This document shows positions 27,099-36,417 of a stretch of 64,000 bases of DNA, piece after piece. Source of the DNA: Roseobacter insulae (GTDB taxonomy: Bacteria > Pseudomonadota > Alphaproteobacteria > Rhodobacterales > Rhodobacteraceae); NCBI RefSeq assembly GCF_019375555.1, contig NZ_JAHXDN010000010.1, forward strand, positions 1-64,000, given 5' to 3'. The stretch's first letter is position 1. The number at the start of each line of letters is the position of its first letter. Both the position numbers and the translations under genes were made by a program. The notes beneath the pieces are model-generated. The model had not been told where the DNA came from, made no database searches, and saw only the letters and a list, made by a program, of their open reading frames with translations.

Positions 27099-29303
27099 TT
27101 ACCCTTTCGCGCGCGCAGCACCCATGGCGCGCAGTTTCGTCAGAACATCTTCGCGCGGACCGTCAAGCACCACGCGCCCCTGATCCATGACAATCAGGCG
27201 CTGCGCCATGGCGGCAAGCGACTGGCGATGCGTGCAGATCATCAACCCCGTGCCGCTTTGATTCAGCTCCTGCAACCGGCTGGTGATCTGCGCCTGCATG
27301 CGCTGGTCCATGGCATTTGTCGGCTCATCCAGAAACAGCATCCTTGGCTGCCGCAACAGCAATCGCGCCAGGGCCACGCCCTGACGCTGCCCCCCGGAGA
27401 GATGTTTGCCCTGCTCGCCAATGAACATGTCGAGCCCTTCCTGCGCCTCGGCCAGAAAGTCGTCCATCGCCGCGAAGTACAGCGCGCGGGCAATCTCCGC
27501 GTCGCTGGCGGTCTGGTTGCCGATCACGAGGTTTTCGCGCAGGGTCCCGGTAAACAGCTCCGGCGTCTGCGGCAGGTAGCCGATGCCCCGGCGCAATTCA
27601 GCCGGGTCATATTGTGCCTGCGCAATCCCATCGATCAGGACGGTGCCGCTGTCGGGGTGCAGCAACCCTGCCAGCAGTTTACCGGTTGTCGTCTTGCCGG
27701 ATCCGACACGCCCCAGAAAGGCGACACATTCGCCGGCACCCACCGCAAAGCTCAGCCCGTCCAGCGCCGGTTGCTGGCTGTCGGGAAAGCGCAGGGACAC
27801 GGCATCAACCAGAATGGCGCCTTGGGTGATATGGGCGTCGCTTTTGAGCGAGGGCGCATGATCCACCGGCAAAGCCATGAACCGGTTGAGGGCCGCTAAT
27901 GATTTCAGCGCGTAATGCGCCCGGAAAATCGTCTGGGCGATAGTGCCCAGCGGGGCAAGGACACGACCGGCCAGTATGTTGGCGGCAATCAGGCCACCAA
28001 TGGTGATCGCCCCTTCCGCCACCAGAAACACGCCCCAGACGATGATCAGAACGGAGACTGCCTGCTGAACCAGCATCGTGCCGTTGGCAGCCACGTTGGA
28101 CCAGAACTTGGTGCGTCCGTTGATCTGCGACGACGCCGCAACGGCATTTTCCCACTCCCGCTGCATGGCCGGCTCCGCATTCAGGCTCTTGATCGTTTCG
28201 ACCCCCGACAGCGCCTCGATCAGCACCACGTGCCGTTTGGTCGCCATCTGTTGCGCGCGCGTCGCACTGCGGCTGATCGGTAGCTGAGCAAAAATGGCAA
28301 TCAACAGCACTACCGGCACCGCGCCGAGTGGCACAAGGGCAATCGGCCCGACGATGAAAAACAATGCGCCCACAAAGATACCGATGAACAAGACATCGAT
28401 GACGGCGACGAAGGATGCGGAGGCAAAGAATTCCCGCACAACCTCGAAATCCCGGATCGTGCTGGCGATCCCCGCTGCCCCGCCCGGACGGTGCAACAAC
28501 CGTGCATTCATCGCCTGCCGGAACAGCGACGCGGCCACCTTGACGTCAACCCGTCTGCCAATGTTTTCCAGAACGTTGGCGCGGATCGTGCGCAGTACCA
28601 GGTCCAGCAACAGCGCGATACCGACCCCGATTGCAAGCGTCCACAGGGTCACATAAGCAAGGTTGGGAATGACCTTGTCGTAGACGTTCATCACGAAAAG
28701 CGGCAAGGCCAGAGACATCAGGTTCAGCAAGAGAGCGGCGACCAGAATCTGCGCCCAGTTGCCCCAGTTGGCGCGCACCGGGGTCCAGAACCAATGCCCT
28801 TTGTGTTCCTGATGCGCGATGACATCCGGTGACAGCATTGTCTGCGTGCCGTCCTCGGCAGGTGTGACCAGCATCAGCTCCGGGCCGATTTCGCGCCGCA
28901 ACTGTCGCAGCGGCACTTCCTTCGTCAACTCAGCCCGCGCGGGATCAAGCGTCTGAACCGATTTCCCGCGCTTGCCGAACCCGGTGATGACAAGCGGACC
29001 ACCCGAGGGGCGAAAGGCGATGAACGGCAGGGCAATTGCGTCTATCGCGTCAGGATCGCGCAGCACCAGCCGTGACTTCAGGCCAATCGTGGCAAGCGCC
29101 CGCGACAGATCCTGCGGATCGGAAAAACGGGCATCCTGCGGCAGTCGTGCGTTGATCGCGGCTGCGGAGAACGGTCTTGCGAAATGCGCCGCCAGCCATT
29201 TGATCAGCGCCAGTCGCGGGTCGTCCGCGTCGCGGCCCGCTGTCGACGCCGTTGCCTGCCCCATCGACACTGCCGCAGCGGCCGTGCCGTCATGAACGCT
29301 CAT
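27099..29303 (-). CDS. type I secretion ABC transporter with C39-like domain
   Basis: A 734-residue ATPase/permease. The N-terminal about 150 residues form a C39-like domain (DPRLALIKWLAAHFARPFS, LRQLRREIGPELMLVTP) in which no catalytic Cys is evident, so it should bind rather than cleave the substrate, as in HlyB/LapB-type exporters. Six TM helices follow, then the nucleotide-binding domain: Walker A GRVGSGKTTTG near 531, signature LSGGQRQGVALAR near 630 and Walker B MLFLDEPTNAMD. It overlaps the tolC stop by four bases (ATGA). The lack of a protease domain fits export of a non-processed C-terminal-signal RTX protein. Confidence 0.94.
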   Translation of the reverse strand: MSVHDGTAAAAVSMGQATASTAGRDADDPRLALIKWLAAHFARPFSAAAINARLPQDARFSDPQDLSRALATIGLKSRLVLRDPDAIDAIALPFIAFRPSGGPLVITGFGKRGKSVQTLDPARAELTKEVPLRQLRREIGPELMLVTPAEDGTQTMLSPDVIAHQEHKGHWFWTPVRANWGNWAQILVAALLLNLMSLALPLFVMNVYDKVIPNLAYVTLWTLAIGVGIALLLDLVLRTIRANVLENIGRRVDVKVAASLFRQAMNARLLHRPGGAAGIASTIRDFEVVREFFASASFVAVIDVLFIGIFVGALFFIVGPIALVPLGAVPVVLLIAIFAQLPISRSATRAQQMATKRHVVLIEALSGVETIKSLNAEPAMQREWENAVAASSQINGRTKFWSNVAANGTMLVQQAVSVLIIVWGVFLVAEGAITIGGLIAANILAGRVLAPLGTIAQTIFRAHYALKSLAALNRFMALPVDHAPSLKSDAHITQGAILVDAVSLRFPDSQQPALDGLSFAVGAGECVAFLGRVGSGKTTTGKLLAGLLHPDSGTVLIDGIAQAQYDPAELRRGIGYLPQTPELFTGTLRENLVIGNQTASDAEIARALYFAAMDDFLAEAQEGLDMFIGEQGKHLSGGQRQGVALARLLLRQPRMLFLDEPTNAMDQRMQAQITSRLQELNQSGTGLMICTHRQSLAAMAQRLIVMDQGRVVLDGPREDVLTKLRAMGAARAKG

Positions 29304-30673
29304 TTCAGTGGCTCGATGTTCACGTTGAAAATGGCCGTCGGGTTCTCCTTGACCCGCGCCTGGAACTGCGGTTGCAGCGCGAGGTCACTTTTCGCCAGTC
29401 CGAAATGCGCCGCGAGCAGGCTTTGTGCGGCCAGGGCACGGTAGGTGCTGAACGCAAGGCCCGCCTGAGCGCCCACGGCCTCGAATTCGACGTTGAAACG
29501 CGCGCGCTCCACTTCCAGCAAATCCAGCAATGTGCGCTTGGCGGCTTCGAATTCGTCGCCGTAGACCTCGACAATCAATCGGTTGATACGCAGCTGATCG
29601 TTCAACTGGGCGGCACGTTCGGCGTTGGTGCGGTAGGAATTCCACGTGCGGGAGGCCAGCTCCTGCACGTTGCGCACAGCCACCGCCTGCTGCGCCATGG
29701 CGCGGCTGTTCTGTTCGGCCAGCGCGCGGCGCTCGGCCTGTCGGCCGCCCTGATACAAGGTCCACCGCAGCCCGACCCCGATGGTTTCATCCGACCGCGT
29801 GCCCGAGACCCCATTGCGATTGATGTCCCGCACGACGCCGGCGTTCAAAGTCAGCCGAGGATACCTGGTGGACAGTGCGACCTCGGACTGGAACCGCGTC
29901 TGATCAATCTGTGTCCGGGCAAACTGAACCCGGTAGCTGTTGGTCACCGCATTTTGCGTCAGGCTGCTCAACGATTGTGGCGGCGGTGCCAGCGGAATGC
30001 TCATGCCACCGGACGGTGCCCGCCCGATCACGCGGGCATAGCGCGCATTGGCGTCGCGCAATGCGCGTTCAACCTCCAACTGGGCCAGCCGCGCCGACCG
30101 AATGCGGTCGTCAATGGTCAGCTCATCGCTGTAGGGCAGCCGCCCGCCCTGCACCAGGTCCCGCACGCGCCGACCGATTTCAACGTGCTTTGCCACGTTG
30201 CGCCGCGCGACTGTCATTAGCGTGCGATGCCGGTAGACGTCGATATATGCCTCTGTCGCATTCAGGGCCATGGTTTCGGAGGCGTCGAGCAGGCGGAAAA
30301 TGCTGCCATCGACACGCGCCGCATTGGCGTAGACGAGGTTGGACCGCCGGAATCCGTCAAACAGAACCACCTCCGCACGCAATCCCAGTTGATTGCGCGG
30401 CTTGGTGCTGTCGTTGTCCTCCACCGACAGCGAATTTGGATCATCCACCCTTTGCCACCCGGTTTCGCCCGAAAGGATCAACTGCGGCTCGTACTCCCCT
30501 CTGAGCTGGAGAAGCTCGAAGGCGGAGGCGCGCATCTCTGCCTGCGACGCCTTGATGGCCGGGTTCGTGGTGACTGCAAAGCGCACGGCCTCGGGCAGGC
30601 TCTCCGCGGAAGCGCTGCAGGCGACAATTACCGGGATCACTTTCGCGCAAAGCAGTTTAAGCAATAGTTTCAA
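29300..30673 (-). CDS. TolC-family outer membrane protein of type I secretion
   Basis: A 457-residue trimeric outer-membrane channel. The signal peptide MKLLLKLLCAKVIPVIVACSASA precedes the duplicated TolC repeats (LPEAVRFAVTTNPAIKASQAEMRA; ATEAYIDVYR; LSSLTQNAVTNSYRVQFARTQ; RTLLDLLEVERARFN). It is first in the operon tolC-ABC-hlyD and overlaps the ABC start by four bases. Having the channel gene co-transcribed with the exporter suggests a dedicated rather than a shared TolC. Confidence 0.92.
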   Translation of the reverse strand: MKLLLKLLCAKVIPVIVACSASAESLPEAVRFAVTTNPAIKASQAEMRASAFELLQLRGEYEPQLILSGETGWQRVDDPNSLSVEDNDSTKPRNQLGLRAEVVLFDGFRRSNLVYANAARVDGSIFRLLDASETMALNATEAYIDVYRHRTLMTVARRNVAKHVEIGRRVRDLVQGGRLPYSDELTIDDRIRSARLAQLEVERALRDANARYARVIGRAPSGGMSIPLAPPPQSLSSLTQNAVTNSYRVQFARTQIDQTRFQSEVALSTRYPRLTLNAGVVRDINRNGVSGTRSDETIGVGLRWTLYQGGRQAERRALAEQNSRAMAQQAVAVRNVQELASRTWNSYRTNAERAAQLNDQLRINRLIVEVYGDEFEAAKRTLLDLLEVERARFNVEFEAVGAQAGLAFSTYRALAAQSLLAAHFGLAKSDLALQPQFQARVKENPTAIFNVNIEPLK

Positions 30674-30866
30674 GCTTTTCCCCCGCAGTCTTCAGTCAAA
30701 AATCATAAATTCAATGACCTTACGTTAACCAACTTTAATCAAAAATCCAATTGGCAAGATATTTAGCGAGGTGGGGGCTGTGCGCTCTGTCCTGCACGCC
30801 GGGCAGATGGCCCTGCTCATCCGATGAGCGCTCACAGGCACCCTGACTAGGCAGGCACGGCCCGGG

Positions 30867-31304
30867 TCAACCGGTCTGGGTGGCCATCAGCCAAAGCCAG
30901 ATCATTCCGACGTAGGTCAATTGATGCAACGCCTGATCGACCCCTGATGCCCGCCAGTAGGCCGCATCCGCAGGGGTCAGTTGCTGGTCGGCAGTGTGCC
31001 GCCCCTTCCACCAGTCGATGTGGAAATGAACCGCCCATTCCAACAGAACCACGGGCAGGATGAACCCGATCGGTGTGCCCAGCAGCAAAAACGCAATCAG
31101 TGACCCGAGCGCATGAACCCCGGCGTGTAAAAACCGCCCGAGATGCAAATACTGATCTCGGCCATCCAGCATGATCTTTGTCTGCAGAAAATAGTCTGCC
31201 AGCATGTGTTTAATTTGAAAAAGACACAGCAGGATCAAAAGTGTGCTGTAACTCGCAACCAAAACCTTATCCTTTCCCCCCAAACGCGCATAGATTAATG
31301 CCAC
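30867..31304 (-). CDS. DUF3307 membrane protein
   Basis: A 145-residue integral membrane protein with about four TM helices and conserved polar motifs inside the membrane: KHMLADYFLQT, HAGVHALGS, HFHIDWWKGR and ALHQLTYVGMI. The repeated His/Asp residues are the DUF3307 signature and resemble an intramembrane metal site. No reaction is known to me. It is flanked by a 193-base gap toward the tolC promoter and a 113-base gap toward aglK, so it is probably transcribed alone. Confidence 0.82.
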   Translation of the reverse strand: MALIYARLGGKDKVLVASYSTLLILLCLFQIKHMLADYFLQTKIMLDGRDQYLHLGRFLHAGVHALGSLIAFLLLGTPIGFILPVVLLEWAVHFHIDWWKGRHTADQQLTPADAAYWRASGVDQALHQLTYVGMIWLWLMATQTG

Positions 31305-31417
31305 AAAGGTGGATCTGTAAATCCAGCTTTCGGCCGAAAATGAACCGAAAGCACACCAATAACCCCAGACCCCGGGTCAGAAAGGACCCAATATGGCTAA
31401 CTGACCATACTACGAAG

Positions 31418-32521
31418 TCATCCGTCGCGGTACAACAGCGAGTGGCCGTTGGCGAAAAGATGCACTTTGGACGGATCTGCCGTCATCCTGAGTTCTTTAC
31501 CACGGACACCGGTGTGAATACCGGGGAGTTTTGCGATAATTGCCGCACTTTCAGAATTCGACTGCGCAAAATATAGCTGTGTGACTTCGCCAAGCGCCTC
31601 TGTAATTTCCACCGTCCCGGCAAAAGCATAGTTTTCCGTTTCGGCAGTCACCATGTCTTCGGGGCGGATCCCGACGTTGACTTTCTGTCCCCTGTCGCTG
31701 TCGCGCGTCGGGATGTTGGCAACGATGGTCCCGGAGCCGCTGTCGGTTCTGACTTTCGTCGTCTGGCCCGTCTCGACAATTTCCCCCGCCAGCAGGTTCA
31801 TCGCCGGAGAGCCGATGAATTGGGCCACGAATTCGTTCTCGGGTCGCTCGTAGAGCTCCAGAGGGGTGCCGACCTGCGCAATGCCCTTGTTTGCCAGAAC
31901 CACGATCCGGCTGGCCAGGGTCATCGCTTCGACCTGGTCATGGGTTACGTAGATCATCGTCGAATTCGGCATGCTTTCTTTGAGCTGCGCAATTTCGATT
32001 CGCGTGGCAACGCGCAACGACGCATCGAGGTTTGAAAGGGGCTCATCGAAGAGGTACACCTTGGGGTCACGCACGATCGACCGGCCAATCGCCACCCGCT
32101 GACGCTGGCCGCCCGACAGGGCTTTGGGCAGCCGGTCGAGGTATTCATCCAGTTGCAGAACCTTGGCCGCACGGCTGACGGCCTCATCAATCTCGGACGC
32201 CGATTTCTTTGCCAGCTTGAGCGCAAAGGCCATGTTGTCGCGCACGGTCATATGCGGATAAAGCGCGTAGGACTGAAACACCATCGCGATGCCCCGCTGC
32301 GCGGGAGGCACGTCATTCATCCGTTGCCCATCGATCAGCAGTTCGCCACCGGTGATCTTTTCGAGCCCTGCAATCATGCGCAACAGGGTCGATTTGCCAC
32401 AGCCGGAGGGGCCGACAAATACAATCAGTTCTCCGGTCTCGATGTCGAGATTGATGTCTTTGAGCACCTCGACGCTGCCACCATAGGATTTTCCCACATC
32501 GGTCAGATTCAGATTGGCCAT
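31418..32521 (-). CDS. aglK: alpha-glucoside ABC transporter ATP-binding protein AglK
   Basis: A 367-residue MalK/UgpC-type ATPase: Walker A GPSGCGKSTLLRMIAG, Q-loop VFQSYALYPHMTV, signature ALSGGQRQRVAIGRSIVRDP, Walker B VYLFDEPLSNLDA, H-loop YVTHDQVEAMTLA, then the C-terminal OB-fold regulatory domain (NVGIRPEDMV). It energises the AglFG permease for uptake of alpha-glucosides such as trehalose, sucrose or maltose. It is the last gene of an aglEFGAK operon whose gene order matches that described for Sinorhizobium meliloti. Confidence 0.93.
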   Translation of the reverse strand: MANLNLTDVGKSYGGSVEVLKDINLDIETGELIVFVGPSGCGKSTLLRMIAGLEKITGGELLIDGQRMNDVPPAQRGIAMVFQSYALYPHMTVRDNMAFALKLAKKSASEIDEAVSRAAKVLQLDEYLDRLPKALSGGQRQRVAIGRSIVRDPKVYLFDEPLSNLDASLRVATRIEIAQLKESMPNSTMIYVTHDQVEAMTLASRIVVLANKGIAQVGTPLELYERPENEFVAQFIGSPAMNLLAGEIVETGQTTKVRTDSGSGTIVANIPTRDSDRGQKVNVGIRPEDMVTAETENYAFAGTVEITEALGEVTQLYFAQSNSESAAIIAKLPGIHTGVRGKELRMTADPSKVHLFANGHSLLYRDG

Positions 32522-32546
32522 TTCAGTGTCCCTCCCAAGACGCGGG

Positions 32547-34208
32547 TTATTCTTGTTTCAAAGCAAGGCAGGCCTGCCACGGCCCGAGATGTAGTTTGTA
32601 GTCCGGCGATGGCGTGGCGCCGCCCAGTTCATGCCCGATGGTGACCCAATCGCCCGCGGGCATGCCGTGCAGCGAGGGTGTATCGGACAGGTTGAATGCG
32701 CAGAACAGCGTTTGCCCCTGATATTCACGTGTGAATTCCAGCACGTCGCCATGCGCAAAAACACCACCGTGGTCGCCCTTGACCAAGGCGGGGTATTCTT
32801 TCCGAAAGGCGATGGCCCGCCGGTAGTGATGCAGGATGGCGCTGGGTTCCTCTTCCTGCGCCTTGACGGAGCGGTTGAGATGATCATGGCTGACCGGCAA
32901 CCACGGAAATCCGTCAGAGAAACCGCCGTTCTGGTTGGAAGGTTCCCATACCATGGGGGTCCGGCAACCGTCGCGCCCCTTGAACTCCGGCCAGAAGGCA
33001 ATGCCGTAAGGGTCCTGCAGATCTTCAAAGGCCACATCGGCTTCGGGCAGGCCCAGTTCCTCGCCCTGATACATGCAGACCGAACCGCGCAGACACATGA
33101 TCATCGTCGCAAACAGGCGCTGTGCCTGAGGGGTCAGATCCCACCGGGATGCGTGGCGTTGCACGTCGTGGTTGGAGAAGGCCCAGCACGGCCAGCCATC
33201 CTTGGCCACCCGGTCCAGTTCTTCGAAAACCTGCGCGACGCGCGTCGCATCAAGCTTGGTCTTGGCGAGGAACTCAAAGGCGTAGCACATATGCACCATC
33301 TCTGGCCCGCTGGTGTACTGGCCCAGCAGTTCCAGACCGCGCTGCGCGTCCCCCACCTCGCCCACGCAGGAGGATGCCGGATACTCGTCCAGAAGCGCGC
33401 GAAAGCGTTTCAGAAACCCGATGTTTTCCGGCTGGTTCTTGGAATAGAGGTGTTCCTGATGGTTATACGGGTTCACCGACGGCGCGATGTTGGCGTTGCG
33501 CCGTTCCGGCGGCAGGGCGGGATTGTCGCGAAGCTCCTTGTCGGCGTAGTAGAAATTGATGGTGTCCAGCCGGAACCCGTCAACCCCCCGGTCCAGCCAG
33601 AAGCGGGTGGTGGCGAGAATCGCATCCTGCACGTCGTCGTTATGGAAATTCAGGTCGGGCTGCTCGACAAGGAAGTTGTGCAGATAGTATTGTTCACGGC
33701 CTGCGTCCCATTGCCAGGCCGGCCCGCCGAAGATCGACAGCCAGTTGTTGGGCGGCGTGCCATCGGGTTTCGGATCCGACCAAACATACCAGTCTGATTT
33801 CGGGTTGGTGCGTCCGCTCTTGCTTTCCTGAAACCACGGGTGCTGGTCGGATGTATGGCTCAACACCAGGTCGATCATCACCTTCAGCCCGTGCTGATGC
33901 GCGGCTTCCACCACCACATCGAAATCCGCCAGGGTGCCGAACATCGGGTCGACGTCGCAATAGTCACTGACGTCATAGCCGAAATCCTTCATCGGCGAGG
34001 TGAAGAAGGGCGAGATCCAGATCGCATCCACGCCCAGCGACGCAATATAGCCCATGCGCTGTGAAATACCGATCAGGTCACCGATCCCGTCCCCGTTGCT
34101 GTCCTGGAAGCTGCGCGGATAAATCTGGTAGATCACCGCGCCGCGCCACCAGTCCTTATCCGTGGTGTCATAGGGTTTGTGCATGTCGATAGCGTCCATT
34201 TTTGTCAT
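32547..34208 (-). CDS. aglA: alpha-glucosidase AglA (GH13)
   Basis: A 553-residue cytoplasmic GH13 enzyme that hydrolyses imported alpha-glucosides. The conserved regions are intact: DLVLSHTSDQHPWF, the nucleophile region DGFRLDTINFYY near 212, the acid/base region SCVGEVGDAQRG near 284 and AFSNHDVQRHASRW near 345. The opening WWRGAVIYQIYPRSFQDSNGDG is that of the oligo-1,6-glucosidase/alpha-glucosidase subfamily. No signal peptide is present, so it acts after uptake. It lies between the permease gene aglG and aglK with short spacers. Confidence 0.94.
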   Translation of the reverse strand: MTKMDAIDMHKPYDTTDKDWWRGAVIYQIYPRSFQDSNGDGIGDLIGISQRMGYIASLGVDAIWISPFFTSPMKDFGYDVSDYCDVDPMFGTLADFDVVVEAAHQHGLKVMIDLVLSHTSDQHPWFQESKSGRTNPKSDWYVWSDPKPDGTPPNNWLSIFGGPAWQWDAGREQYYLHNFLVEQPDLNFHNDDVQDAILATTRFWLDRGVDGFRLDTINFYYADKELRDNPALPPERRNANIAPSVNPYNHQEHLYSKNQPENIGFLKRFRALLDEYPASSCVGEVGDAQRGLELLGQYTSGPEMVHMCYAFEFLAKTKLDATRVAQVFEELDRVAKDGWPCWAFSNHDVQRHASRWDLTPQAQRLFATMIMCLRGSVCMYQGEELGLPEADVAFEDLQDPYGIAFWPEFKGRDGCRTPMVWEPSNQNGGFSDGFPWLPVSHDHLNRSVKAQEEEPSAILHHYRRAIAFRKEYPALVKGDHGGVFAHGDVLEFTREYQGQTLFCAFNLSDTPSLHGMPAGDWVTIGHELGGATPSPDYKLHLGPWQACLALKQE

Positions 34209-34223
34209 GGAACGAGGCTTTCT

Positions 34224-35348
34224 CTATTTAACGGACCCGGCCAGCAGACCGCGCACGAGATAACGTTGCATTGTGAAGAAAACGATCAGTGGCACCGCGA
34301 TGGAGATAAAGGCGGCGGCCGCCAGAATACCCCAGTCCCCGCCGCGCGAACCCAGCAGGTCGTCGGCGATCTTGACGGTCATCACCCAGCTTTCGGAATT
34401 CGACGGCAGGAAGACCTTGGCCACCAGCAGATCGTTCCACGTCCAGAGGAACTGGAAGATCGCAAAGGAGGCCAGCGCCGGGAAGCTCAACGGCAGCACG
34501 ATCTTTGTGAAAACCTGAAAATCCGTGGCCCCGTCGACCTTGGCGCTCTCGATGATGTCGCGCGGCAGGCCCACCATGTAGTTGCGCAACAGGTATATCG
34601 CGAGCGGTAAACCAAACCCGGTATGCGCCATCCAGATGCCGAGGAAACTCTGCCCGATCCCGATCTTGTTGTGGAACTGCAAGAGCGGCACCAGCGCCAA
34701 TTGCAAGGGGACCACCAGCAATCCAACCACCATGGCGATGAGCAGCCCGCGTCCGGCGAAATCCATCCACGCGAGGGCGTAGGCAGCAAAGGCCGCAATC
34801 AGGATCGGGATGATCGTCGCCGGGATCGTCACCGTCAGCGTGTTGATGAAGGCGATGTCCATGTTGTTGGAAAACATGATGGTTTCATAGTTGTCCATCG
34901 AGAATTCAGGCGGCGTTGCCGTCGAATAATAGACACTCGGGTCTCGCTTGATTTCCCTGGGCGAGCGGTACACGAAATCGCCGTTTGCCTGAAGGGTCAG
35001 GCTGCGGTCGCGGGTCAGCTCCGCCGTTTCTCCCGCAGCATTTGCCGTGGGGTTGGACCGCGCGCCGCCGAAGCGGATGACTTCGCCCTCACCGCCCGAG
35101 AAGATATTGCCCTCGATGACAAAGAAATCGCCATCCTGCCGCACATCCGCCGCCGGGATCTTTGCCTGGAAGTTCTGCTCCACCGCGAAGGGAGACAGCC
35201 ACCACCCGGACGCCGAGATCTGGTCCCGGTCCCGGAACGACGACACCAAAAGCCCGACCGTGGGGATCAGCCAGATCACCACCAGCAGAATGACCGAGAT
35301 GTTCACGACCCAGCTCAGAGAAGATTTTGTACCTGCGATATTTTCCAT
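34224..35348 (-). CDS. aglG: alpha-glucoside ABC transporter permease AglG
   Basis: A 374-residue MalG-type permease with the EAA loop in DIIESAKVDGATDFQVFTKIVLP. After TM1 there is a large extracytoplasmic insertion of about 100 residues (about 45-150; beta-rich, GGEGEVIRFGGARSNP), which is characteristic of AglG-type proteins compared with MalG. It pairs with AglF to form the pore. The aglF stop is 14 bases upstream. Confidence 0.92.
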   Translation of the reverse strand: MENIAGTKSSLSWVVNISVILLVVIWLIPTVGLLVSSFRDRDQISASGWWLSPFAVEQNFQAKIPAADVRQDGDFFVIEGNIFSGGEGEVIRFGGARSNPTANAAGETAELTRDRSLTLQANGDFVYRSPREIKRDPSVYYSTATPPEFSMDNYETIMFSNNMDIAFINTLTVTIPATIIPILIAAFAAYALAWMDFAGRGLLIAMVVGLLVVPLQLALVPLLQFHNKIGIGQSFLGIWMAHTGFGLPLAIYLLRNYMVGLPRDIIESAKVDGATDFQVFTKIVLPLSFPALASFAIFQFLWTWNDLLVAKVFLPSNSESWVMTVKIADDLLGSRGGDWGILAAAAFISIAVPLIVFFTMQRYLVRGLLAGSVK

Positions 35349-35361
35349 GATCTCTCTCCTC

Positions 35362-36342
35362 TCAGCGCATTTCAGCGCGGGCTTGGCGGATGTTCCAGAC
35401 CATCACCGGCAAGACGATGATCATGATCACGAAGGCCACCGCGGTGGCGCGCCCGTCGTCGCGGAACATGTAGGACATCATGTAACTGGGCAGGATTTCA
35501 GTACCGAAATTGCCCCCGGTCATCGTGTAGACGATGTCGAAAACCTTGAGCACGAGAATGGTGATCGTCGTCCAGACCACCACGATGGTACCCATGATCT
35601 GCGGCACCTTGATCTTGAAAAAGACCTGGAAAGGGTTCGCGCCGTCGATGATCGCGGCTTCGATGGTCTCTTCCGGAATGCCGCGCAGCGCCGCCGAGAG
35701 GATCACCATGGCAAAGCCGGTCTGGATCCAGACCAGGATGAACATCAGGAAGAAATTGTTCCAGAACCGCAGCTGGAGCACGTCGAGCGGCTCCGATGCG
35801 CCAAAGAAGTCGCGAATGGCGTTGATCAGCCCGATATCCGCGTTGTTGGCGTAGACGAATTTCCAGATCAGCGAGGCCCCGACGAAGGAAATCGCCATCG
35901 GCATGAAAATGAGCGACTTGGCGATATTGCCCCATTTGAGCCGGTCGGTCAGCTGCGCCACCAGCAGGCCAAAGAAGGTGGCCGAAGCGGGCACCACCAG
36001 CACCCAAAGGAAGTTGTTGAACAGCGCGGTCTGGAACCCGTCATCCGAGAACATCGTGGTGTAATTGCCAAAGCCGATGAACTCATCGCCGGACCGGTTG
36101 TACAGCGACCGCCAGAACGAGCCGACAACCGGGTAGACCAGATAAAGCCCCAAGGCGGCCATCGCCGGGAACAGGAACAACCATGGGCGCACCAGATTGG
36201 CGCGGTTGATGTTGATCCCCGGATTGTCGCCGCGCGCCGGAAAAATGACCTTGTCGAGGATCAGGTTGGACAGGAAAAAATACCCAACGCAGCCACCAAC
36301 GCCAATAATGACCGTTATGATGCCCTGAACCAGTGGTGACAT
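35362..36342 (-). CDS. aglF: alpha-glucoside ABC transporter permease AglF
   Basis: A 326-residue MalF-type permease with about seven or eight TM helices, starting MSPLVQGIITVIIGVGGCVGYF. The EAA motif that contacts AglK is EETIEAAIIDGANPFQVFFKIKVP. It is the second gene of the agl operon, 75 bases after aglE with a strong hairpin in that gap, and works with AglG. Confidence 0.93.
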   Translation of the reverse strand: MSPLVQGIITVIIGVGGCVGYFFLSNLILDKVIFPARGDNPGININRANLVRPWLFLFPAMAALGLYLVYPVVGSFWRSLYNRSGDEFIGFGNYTTMFSDDGFQTALFNNFLWVLVVPASATFFGLLVAQLTDRLKWGNIAKSLIFMPMAISFVGASLIWKFVYANNADIGLINAIRDFFGASEPLDVLQLRFWNNFFLMFILVWIQTGFAMVILSAALRGIPEETIEAAIIDGANPFQVFFKIKVPQIMGTIVVVWTTITILVLKVFDIVYTMTGGNFGTEILPSYMMSYMFRDDGRATAVAFVIMIIVLPVMVWNIRQARAEMR

Positions 36343-36378
36343 GGCAAATTCCTCCCCCGAAACGCGATGATTGTGTCA

Positions 36379-36407
36379 GGCAGACCGGAGCATTTGCCCG
36401 GTCTGCC
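36379..36407 (-). terminator. intercistronic stem-loop between aglE and aglF
   Basis: GGCAGACCGG (36379-36388) and CCGGTCTGCC (36398-36407) form a 10 bp perfect stem with a 9 nt loop, 10 bases after the aglE stop. It lacks a T-run. Such structures after a binding-protein gene usually protect its mRNA from 3' decay and limit readthrough, giving receptor excess over permease. Confidence 0.7.
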
Positions 36408-36417
36408 GGATGTCAGA

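Noticed and set aside
35047-36339. 430-codon plus-strand frame opposite aglG/aglF
   Set aside because: Shadow composition rich in His, Asp and Arg; the minus strand has intact permease motifs.
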